The notes beneath the pieces are model-generated. The model searched no databases. It saw only the letters and a program-made list of their open reading frames with translations, and was not told the origin of the DNA. A program made the translations under genes and the position numbers. This document shows positions 55,696 to 64,000 of a DNA stretch of 64,000 nt, in pieces (within the stretch, counting starts at the first letter, position 1; each line of letters opens with the position of its first letter). Source of the DNA: Lepas anatifera (Eukaryota; Arthropoda; Thecostraca; Lepadidae); the NCBI GenBank assembly GCA_034440635.1, contig JAOTON010000767.1:434001-498000 (forward strand), written 5' to 3'.

Positions 55696-57547
55696 TGCTC
55701 ATTATTTTTATCATGTCGCTCTTTTTGATAGGGGCAGGAGGGGATAAAGTCTCCTTCGTCATTTTGGGCGTCAAATATGACCCCTCACAATGACTAAGGA
55801 GGCTAATTCCCTTTTTAACAGTGACCTATTAAGGAAAAAGAAAGCTTAAGGATTTGTAGCCATGACTTGTATTTCAAACAAACACACACAGACAATTGCA
55901 GGTATGTCTTAGGAAGATGCAGCGGAAAGCACTAAAAAGCTTGTTGAAAATGCAATCACTATAAGATCAGTATCATTTTTATCAGGTCAGTCTTGGGGTC
56001 ACTAGAGGTCATCATTGGTTAAATTTGCTAAGATATGTACTTGAAAATCCTGCTTATCTCGGAAACTAGGCTAGCTTAAAGCTTGTGCTTTAAGCAGGTT
56101 CAAACATTTTGATATGCTTCCAGTGCACACCTCTTTTTCAGGTCTTAACCTTGGTCGCAGCAGGCCACTGATCATCACTAATCTGAGGCAATTCCTCAAG
56201 GCTGATAGAACATCTAGACTCGAAGTTGATGTCATTCAGCTCAACAATCGAAGAACGTACAGCGTCAAGTTTCTGGGGCTCTATAAAGTCTCAGAAAAAA
56301 TCAGGTCTAGCGTGTGGCGCACAGCATAGGGCACGAAATAAAGTTGCTACAAACGTCTCCGCACCGTGTTGGTGTTTCACTCAGAGCCCACTGTCGCCCG
56401 ATGACTTCATCATCTTCAGGAAAGCTGGGGCCAAAGATACAATGCTCTCCAACAGCACACCATAAAATCTTTTTTCTATGGTCAGAGGGTTTTCTACAGG
56501 CTAAAAAAACACCAAGAAGAATTCAGGAAAATTCCGAATGGTGGTTTAATATCAGAGTGGCAAAAGCCATCCAGCGATGAGATGCATAGATCAAACACGT
56601 GATCAGCCACTAACAACAGTAAACAACCTTAATGAGTATTAATAAATTTTTTGCTTATAACACTTGCAGATACATCTAACACCAAGTGAAAAGTTACTGG
56701 AAAATACCCTAAATTTTTTTAGAATTATAACAAATCAATTGTGTTTCTCTCTTTTGTGCACCATCCTTAAAGGGAATGTGGTACCTTCATAACGTGATTT
56801 TAACTGAGATAGCAGTTGTAAAGCAAGTCGGAAACCCGGTACCCATATATCATTTGTCTTGGAACTCGATATTTCCGTAGAAAAACTAAAACCTACCTGA
56901 CACCAACCCCTCATCAACCTCTACCGGGCGGCATTGTTGTGAGCTGCGGGTGTGACGACTATGCTGACGTCACGATGAGCATGCCAATCGAAGCCCTTGA
57001 AGTGTTTAAGTTGGTTGTGGTTGCGATCGTGACATCATCCACGGCTGATATTTATTTCTTTTCTAGAGGAGTATTTTAAAATAAATATTGAGCTTATTGT
57101 ACATTTTCGGATATCATGTGGTTTTTATTTTCTAAAGTACGCCTATTGACTAAATTCCAGATTCACAGCCACATTCCTTTAATATCGCCTTCACCCGAGG
57201 CAATAGAAGATCCTTGAGCTACGTACGTACATTGTGGAAGTTTGCTCCTAATGGATAACTTCTAAACAAGGCATGCTAGAACAATAGCCAACCCTCTGCT
57301 TTGTGGGGCATTAAATGTTAGCTTCCAAAATAACCCGTCATTACACGAATTGTTCGTTGGGATAGTGATTAGTGCTGGGGTCTCTGAGGCAAATCCCTTG
57401 ATGACTTAAGAGATACTTGGATCCAAAAGACTGAACTCGCAATAATTTGGACCAAATGTATAAAATACTATTGTTTTATCATTGTAAACCTGTCGCTGCC
57501 AGTCACAATATTTATTATATTGCGCCGATAGCCGCGTTCAAAAGCGG
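55696..57547. other. No gene recognised
   Basis: AGGTCA occurs twice near 55985-56008 with GGGTCA between, possibly another remnant of the half-site-rich repeats. Frames 56114-56580 are ordinary in length. The remainder is AT-rich. Confidence 0.35.
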
Positions 57548-57555
57548 GCCTGGCC

Positions 57556-57726
57556 CAGTGGTGGACACGGGGGGGGGAGCTGGGGGGCTCATCCCCCCGC
57601 CCCCTCCCGAAATGTCAGAGTGCCTATAGTTAATGCATAGGCGGAGGCTGATCCGAGGCAATGGTGGAGAGGTTTGTGTCCTCTAGGCCCACGCCACCCC
57701 AAAAAGAAGTCCTGGATCCGCCACTG
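57556..57726 (+). mobile_element. hAT-type MITE (171 bp) with exact 8-bp target duplication
   Basis: Termini CAGTGGTGGACACGGG and GTCCTGGATCCGCCACTG. GCCTGGCC is duplicated exactly at 57548-57555 and 57727-57734. It shares CCCGAAATGTCAGAGTGCCTATAG, in reverse, with the 12013 and 48241 copies. Confidence 0.92.
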
Positions 57727-57734
57727 GCCTGGCC

Positions 57735-58595
57735 CTAGGCTAGGTCGAGTTCACGAAATGAGCCGGCGTGGTCAAGACGTGTATAAATAGATTCACAGCT
57801 GAATTTGTTTTCAAAAGTGGAGGTCACGGCACTGAGCTGACATTAGTTCGCCTATATGTACAAAAAGAATCCGAAAAGAAGAAGTTTTATCCTTGGTATC
57901 AGCATGACAAAGAGAGTTTAAAACGAAATCACGAAAGCTTATAGCAATAGTACTATCTTAACATATTTGGAGGTAAGGTCTTGGCCCTGCCTCGTTACCG
58001 AGCCTGAACGAGCAACTATTTGTTTACGTAACCAGGGCGTCGGATTTGGGGTTAAAGAATAGTCAGCCCTGAATGCCCTACCACATTTGGAAGTGTTTTA
58101 CTATCACACAGGGCGCAATGCATATTTCTAGGATTATTTTTCCTGGTCGTTTTTTTTAGAAAAAGTGAGACTGGAGTTGGAATGTTTAGATTTGTCTCAT
58201 ATTTTATTCACCTTAAAAATGAACCCGCAAGACAGAAGAGCAAGAACAAAGCGCCCCTGGCACGAATAAAGTTTTTTTGTATGCGCATAAAATATTTTCC
58301 CTTCATAACACACACTATATTTCATGAGTTATTTGCACAGGTCATTCATTTTAGGTGAAAGATGTTAGCTGTTATATCTATGCCTGAAATAAACAACTGA
58401 CATAAAATTCAAAACATCGGTTGAATATTATTGCAACTAGGTAAGATGGAGGGCAATGTTGTGTTTTGTTTTCTGCACAGGTTAATGTCAAGCTATATTG
58501 CAGCACTTAAATATTCCCTCTTTCCGTTCACAAAGGACGGTCATTATACTCCGAAATATTTTGAACATTTGGCCCTTTTATATCTAAGTATTGGG
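57735..58595. other. AT-rich DNA, nothing recognised
   Basis: No supported feature. Confidence 0.4.
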
Positions 58596-58810
58596 GGTCT
58601 GGGTGGTTCAGTCAATTAGCGTGCACGCTCTCCTCGGTCCGTTGGATTCTGTATGTGTAGGGTGCCGTGGGTTCGAACCCATCCAGAGGCAGGATTTGAC
58701 GCCCTGATCCTAGCTCAAGCCTAGCTAATTTACCTTCCCCTCCGATGCCATATGACCAGAGTAATTGCTGCGTCGTTAACCCCAAAATCTAGCATTATCT
58801 CAGTGTTGGT
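58596..58810 (+). mobile_element. tRNA-derived SINE, second family
   Basis: A head like a tRNA, GTCTGGGTGGTTCAGTCAAT, with box B GGTTCGAACC at 58670-58679, is followed by a non-tRNA body (AGGCAGGATTTGACGCCCTG, TAGCATTATCTCAGTG). The spacing between boxes (about 65 bp) is longer than in most tRNAs, and the acceptor stem is poor, so it is a SINE and not a functional tRNA gene. It shares little with the other SINE family in the window. Confidence 0.75.
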
Positions 58811-59600
58811 AAAAAATCATTACAATGACCAGAGGGAAAAATAACTGGAAGAACGTACATTTCATTTTGGTAGGCCTATGCCGCCTCAATGAGATCGGGA
58901 ACGCTAGGAACATCAAGTACGTCAGCGGTTCCATGAAAACGTTTCAAAGTCTCACGCTAACTTTTTATCCCCACTATCGGCAACGACTTGCACCTTCTCA
59001 TTGTGTATATTACACTTCCATTTTGGAGGTTGCAAAAGTTTCGTTTTCACCAAAAATTCAGGAGCACTATACCGACTTAACACATGGAACTCCTTGAGCT
59101 ACTGCGCGCCTGAGGCATCGATCCATTCCGGAGGAAGGACCGGCCAACTGGGCCTTCCGTGCACACCTCAGCGTTTGACCGCATTCCAGCTGCTTCACTG
59201 TGCAGCTGTCTGTGCGGCTCGCGGTATTATTGGCCGTTGTAATGCGCCTCGGTCAGCTCTTGCTTACTAAGCTGTACTGACTCGTCACGAGCGCATGATC
59301 TTTGCCCGGTAGGGTTTGAGTCAGGCTTATGAGACTTCATGCCCAAACTGCTCATCATTCTAGTGCTCTTCTGGTTCTTGGAAAAGAAATGGCAAGAAAA
59401 AAAAAATTAAAAACTCACCTTGCGAACGCCTGCTTGGCATCCATGTTTTTTACTTGCAAACCAGAGAAAGACATATCCCCAGAATTTTGGGACTCGATCA
59501 AGGTTTTTTAAGATTGCATCTCCCATCTATTTCCTGGACCTGCATAAATATGTTGCTCAGGTGTAGCGTGGGTAACATTTTCAGATAGAGCCAAAATGCT
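58811..59600. other. No gene recognised
   Basis: The frame 58825-59097 lacks a known motif. TGAGTCA at 59317-59323. A GC-richer patch lies at 59100-59260. Confidence 0.35.
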
Positions 59601-59689
59601 CCGAATCCGCCTCTGGCGTCCGCCCCCTCACTAACATTCCGTGGCGACGCCCCTGACTCTACGGCACCCAATCAGTCTCGCCGGTCCTG

Positions 59690-59965
59690 CGCAGCCGGTA
59701 ACCTGTAGAGAGTCCAACCTATCTTTTGTCCTGGGCCAAGCTCAGACGGGGCGCAGGAAGCGCTGACACACGCCGGTTATTCATCGCGCGTCAACCTTTC
59801 AGTCCTGGGCGTCGGCGGCGTCAGTATTTTTAGCCGCTGTTTTCTGGACGACGACCTGTGACCGTCCTCGTGTTTCAACGTCGCCGCTGCTGAGTCTACG
59901 GGTGGGTCCCAGGTCCTCGGAAGCTGATTCACCTGCTTCGGTGGCCGCTGAATTATTGTGGAGTG
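59690..59965. promoter_or_regulatory. GC-rich single-copy island, candidate enhancer
   Basis: CpG-dense, non-repetitive block (GGCGTCGGCGGCGTCAG, GACGACGACCTGTGACC, CGTCGCCGCTGCTGAG) with a CGCGCGTCAACC word. No open frame of note. Similar in character to 16380-16680, 47060-47660 and 61200-61970. Confidence 0.25.
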
Positions 59966-61195
59966 CGAGGAGGCGTCAGAGGTTGTGTCCCTGCCAAGCG
60001 AGCCGCCGCCTGGGTGATAACTGATATGATGCCCTAAAAGGACAACTGGTTCCTACGCCACGTGCGCACGTGCACCCCATGCAATACTGAAAATATGATG
60101 AGCGACGATATTCCGAGCAGATGCTGTGGCGTGAATTTTGCACTGACCTGTTCTTACAAATGGCTGCTATTGGTGGATACCACATCACGTGGACACGCGA
60201 ATTCAGCATTAATAAATAGAGCTTCTCTGGGGTATGGGGTATGGTCCCTTTTTTGCCCATAGCTCGGCAACTATTTATAGTAATGCAAAATCTTCCCCAC
60301 AGGGTGCAGGGTTAAATGACACAATCTATAATGTAAAGTACCATTTGGAAAAGTTTTGGGCCCAAACATTTTAACATCAAAAAGTTCTTTAAAATGCGGT
60401 AACTTTTGAATTTAAACCGGGGTGTGTATTTTCCGAAACTATTAATGCGCGATAATGCGAATCAGCAAGTCAAATCTGCACCCATGTGCCGTCTACATGA
60501 TACAAATACATACAACACTAAATTTCAGTGACAGCCCTGAAAACAATTTAAGGAAGACACTGTCAATTTGTGGATTCTACACTTCTCGGACTTGAATCGT
60601 GATGGGTGATGAAAAGACAAAATGAAAACAATGGAATTTTCATAGCCGTTGGGAACCGTTTATTGAATCTTTATCAAGCAATTATGACCAAAAACCTTGA
60701 AACGTAAGCGGAAAGGTTGTCACACCCAAAACTTGTTCTCTGGAAGTGTTTATTCTTCCATCAATTTCAGGGAATAATATAAGCTTTGTTTTTTTTACAA
60801 AAAAAACGATATTCAGAAAGTTCAAAGCAAAAGCTACAAAAGTATACTTTCGTTTTCCCTGTACACAAAATATTTGGCAAATTATCAGCGATAAGCGTAT
60901 TCCAATGCATTTTTGTGTTTTTCTTTGGATCTGTGAAACGGTTTCAGCGTTGGCAATATCATTTAAAAAAATAATAAAACTGCCACATTCTTAGGGCTCC
61001 GCCGCATGAATATTTGTTCATTAGGATCTTGCCTTCAAATTTCTTATATCAGATGCCCTCTCAGTTTTCTCCACACTGGCGTTTCCCTGTTTTTAGGTAT
61101 CCAATAGCACAAAAGAAATATCTGCAGAACCACCAAAAACCAAAGCAATGTCTATCAAGAGAATCAAGTTCAGCGTATCTGCTTCAAGGAGCATC
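59966..61195. other. AT-rich DNA, nothing recognised
   Basis: No supported feature. A pair of identical-strand frames at 60746-60994 is A/T-rich and chance-like. Confidence 0.4.
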
Positions 61196-61199
61196 AGGC

Positions 61200-61970
61200 C
61201 AGCAGCCAGCCAGCACCTGGGTAGATAGATGACCCGCAGCCAATGCCATAGGCGGCGGGCAGCTCCGTATCGTCTGCTCTGGACACACCCCCTCCAGCTA
61301 CGGCAGGCTCGCATGACGCAGCCGAGGAGCGAGCTCAGGGCGCCCCAGCAACGCAGGTGATGCAGAGACAGACAAGAGAGAGAGCAGCGGCTGCACTTTG
61401 ACCGGCGGAGATGTTTCGGCGGCGCTGCACATTCCTGCCCTGAGTCACGCGTCCGTCAAAGCTCGGCGATGCCCCGTTTTGACCGCCGGCGGCCTGACTC
61501 ACGGCCGACCCCGTGTAGGTACGCCCGCGACCTTGACTCACCAACCGAGCATCCCGCGAATATACACCCGGGCTAAGTCACCGGCCGCCCGTTTTAGCGT
61601 GAGAGAGTGCTAACTCAGCTGTTAGTGGGCCGACGTAGGTTAATTATCAAGAACGTCTGAAAGCACGGAGTGACGGCTGATGTGCGGGCTGGTGATTAGA
61701 CTAGCAGCCTGCAACGCCGATCACCGATCGGTTGCGTTGAATCACCGGGCTGGAAAAGATCATTAGTGCGGTGTGGTGTAGTTAATCTGCGCGGTGTCGA
61801 TGTGATCACCACCTCGTCGCGCCCGGTTGGCTGCTCCCGGAGTGGTTCATTGAGAGAGGCCGTCGTTACCTGTGACTTGGATCCCGGTGTGTTGGCAGTG
61901 CAAGGCCGGAAAACTTGCGGAAAGATAACCACATACGAGAAAAAGCTGTTCCGGAAATAATGAGGTAGCT
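61200..61970. promoter_or_regulatory. GC-rich island with spaced TGA(C/G)TCA sites, candidate enhancer
   Basis: TGAGTCA at 61441, TGACTCA at 61495 and 61534, with TAAGTCA near 61574 and TAACTCA near 61612: five AP-1/Maf-like words spaced about 40-55 bp in CpG-rich unique sequence. Each perfect site is embedded in a C- or G-rich context (CCTGAGTCACG, CCTGACTCACG, CTTGACTCACC), closer to Maf/CNC recognition elements than to a bare AP-1 site. Function is inference. Confidence 0.35.
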
Positions 61971-62780
61971 AGTTAAATTTGTGCATGCGCTGGGAATGGA
62001 GAAAGTGGCACGAACTTTTTTGGTCGGTTCCGACGTCTGCGTTGGTTGAAAATTAAGGTTAAAACTGAATATTATGCAAGTTCAGCTGGAAACCACGGGG
62101 AAGTGCCGGAAAAAGCATTTTAATGAAATCATTGGAGCATCATCTTATATCATCCCGAAATCAAAGGGGCTGCTACAGTGTTTCTAAAGAAATGGTATCT
62201 CAAAAATAACTAAAAAATAAATAGTGGACGTGAGAATCGGGTGAACTCTACCGGAGCTCATCGTTGGCAAACATACTCCATGTATTAGCACTCCCCTGAC
62301 CTGAAAGCCTCTTTCTATCCCAGCTATCACTGCCAAGTCAATGCACAGCTCATAGAATTTTCCCCTGGGGGCACGGCTCCCCTGTTCCGGCAATGTGACG
62401 CAGCTGGGGTGTCCTGGCGGTGGGGAGGGGGAGGGGAGGGGGGTGAAGAGGAAGTCTGTATCGTCACCCGTCTGCCGTACATTCCACGCATTCCTCACCA
62501 GTTTGTAATAGTGCGGCGTACGGTGTGAGTAAACTTCTGATCCGTCTGGAGTTCCTTAACCTAGCCTGGAGGGCTTAACATCCGCGAATGATGAATGAAC
62601 AATCGATGCGTCTGTTGAAGCGTATGATTGCGTTATGCATCATGCTCTAAGCATACAAGTATTTTCGTGTAAGTGATGCAAACTAGCAAGTCATGCAAAA
62701 TAAGATGGGTTCATTCGTTGCATTTTTGAGAATTTATTCATATAGCAGACTTAAAGCCATAAGGAGATTCGAGGAATACA
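61971..62780. other. AT-rich DNA, nothing recognised
   Basis: A purine tract, GGGGAGGGGGAGGGGAGGGG, lies at about 62421. Otherwise no supported feature. Confidence 0.4.
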
Positions 62781-62789
62781 AACAGGGGG

Positions 62790-63015
62790 AGAGTAGGGGC
62801 CCTCCTTCCCTATCGAGCCCTGTGGCGCCCCCACACTGCGACCAAACGCCGCCCCTGAAGCGTAGCTGACCACCCGCTCCCAAGATGCAGCTGTTGGCGC
62901 CTCTCAAGATGAAATCTGGTGCCCACCTGATAGATCGCATCTAAAAATGTCGCTCCTCTAGCTGAAATCCCTGACCAAAGTATCCTATTCCACCCCAAAT
63001 CCTGCATCTGGCTTT
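62790..63015 (-). mobile_element. GGCGCC-rich MITE (family C), diverged copy
   Basis: The phrases CTATCGAGCCCTGTGGCGCCCC, TGTTGGCGCCTCTCAAGATG, GGTGCCCACCTGATAGATC and AAATCCTGCATCTGGC follow the order of family C interior blocks with loss of most GGCGCC words. Confidence 0.55.
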
Positions 63016-63634
63016 AAGCAGGTGTCAATATTTTAGGTAACATTAGCTTGGTCTCTAGAATCAAAAATTATGCGGGAAAGGTTTGTAAGCTCTTGTTTGT
63101 TGCGGCATTCTATACCGATGTTTGGTACAGTCCAAAACAGGGGGCTATTTAAAACCAGGAGCCGAATCCATTGAAGGTGAGCAGCTTCAATAATCGATCT
63201 ATTTTTCTCAACTTTCCTTGCTGGAACATGGTCTTATCATTTCACATGTGTATATGAGTATTTAGCTATCTACTGTCCGCCTTATCTAACTGGCCCGTAA
63301 AATCAAAGGGAAAGCCTCAAAGTATCTTGATTTTCAGAGACAAAAGAGTTTAAAAAGCTTGAAATGATATCCATCTCATCATTGGTATGCAAGGATGAGA
63401 TGATTGCCCCAATTATCACTATGGTTTTTTAAAAAAATGCATTTTAATACACCTTGTGAATTGAATAATGGCGGATCTACACCAGTGACTTGGGGGGGAG
63501 GGGCACAGGGCCCAAAATCGTGACAAAGCAGGGATTTTGAAGATAAATTTAGCGAAACGGATGTTTGGGGAGGTCAGTGCCTCTCCCATGGATTAATAAT
63601 AATAATTTTGGAGTGTAACGGCGCACCAACTGCC
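63016..63634. other. AT-rich DNA, nothing recognised
   Basis: A G-run (TTGGGGGGGAGGGG) at about 63490 recalls a MITE interior, but no end pair is visible. Confidence 0.35.
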
Positions 63635-63695
63635 AAGGTTATACGGTTATACGGCGTCGCCAACTCTCACCCTGTTGGGAGAAATTTGGGGATCA
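63635..63695 (+). repeat. Short two-copy repeat (partner at 44325-44385)
   Basis: CAAGGTTATAC...GGCGTCGCCAACTCTCACCCTGTTGG; see the partner entry. Here TTATACGG is locally duplicated (GGTTATACGGTTATACGG). Confidence 0.55.
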
Positions 63696-64000
63696 TATTG
63701 ACTTATTCAGAGACTCTCTCGGGCTTTGAACCCAGGACCGGTGGCTCACTGTCCTGGATTCGCCACTATGATTGGACCTGGGGTTTCCGACGTCCAATAC
63801 TGTCACTAGGATTGAGTCTGACGGCGTCATCCCATCATTTCCGTTGCAACTCTAAAGTTCAAATTCATATATTCAGCCGGTTTTCCTTTTTTGAATCGTG
63901 GTAAATATTTTTAGTTCGGTTGAGGGACATTCTAGCTATATTCTTGCATCTTTGTAACGATTTAAAACTGTTTCATAGGCTTGACGTTTTTTGAACCATA
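63696..64000. other. No gene recognised
   Basis: Sequence to the end of the window. CCTGGATTCGCCACTATG near 63753 may be a decayed MITE end. Confidence 0.35.

Noticed and set aside
58596..58690. tRNA gene
   Set aside because: Box A and B are present, but the spacing is too long, the acceptor arms do not pair and the sequence continues into a SINE body.

Overview
This is eukaryotic nuclear DNA, most likely from an invertebrate. There are no operons or ribosome-binding sites. I see GT/AG-flanked exons with matching phases, long introns, microsatellites, tRNA-derived SINEs, a non-LTR retrotransposon relic and many short inverted-repeat DNA transposons. CpG does not look depleted by eye, which argues against a vertebrate. 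I cannot name the species.

Left end (1-11 kb): a CpG-rich stretch leads into a plus-strand gene. I assemble it from four exons: 378-488, 1842-1998, 7172-7378 and 7826-7939. Each has a plausible donor or acceptor, and the reading phases chain exactly (0, 1, 1, 1). The encoded N-terminal ~196 residues are low complexity: an acidic run, a Gly/Pro/Ser/Thr-rich part, a Q-rich part and a VKTE segment. They look like the N-terminus of a nuclear regulator, but I do not recognise the family and no DNA-binding domain lies in the window. A possible next or alternative terminal exon at 10900 carries a PTDLS motif (CtBP-type). The fourth intron opens with a ~300 bp TC microsatellite starting just after the donor.

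Rest of the window (11-64 kb): probably one or more giant introns of that gene, or intergenic DNA, made largely of mobile elements. (1) TTAA-flanked elements of piggyBac type: family 1 (four copies: 1-52, 15066-16094, 36274-37299, 51214-52051) and family 2 (20820-22054, plus a relative near 52682). (2) hAT-type elements with 8-bp target duplications readable by eye (35108-38074, 45821-46100, 53761-54951, 55560-55687, 57556-57726, and less perfect ones). (3) A GGCGCC-rich inverted-repeat family with ends like CATAGGCGGATCCAG. (4) tRNA-derived SINEs. (5) A decayed LINE at ~9.2-10.3 kb. Two minisatellites and a 320-bp near-perfect foldback are also present. Between the repeats lie several GC-rich, apparently single-copy islands with E-box or AP-1/CRE-like motifs that could be enhancers.

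Most notable observation: TTAA family 1 is packed with the nuclear-receptor half-site AGGTCA/TGACCT (21 perfect copies in 1,029 bp). Many are set exactly 10 bp apart, giving direct repeats with a 4-bp spacer (DR4). The phasing survives in a clearly older copy, and similar arrays recur in two otherwise unclassified repeats (27.6-28.4 kb, 50.2-50.7 kb). This looks like a family of transposons that could spread nuclear-receptor binding platforms.
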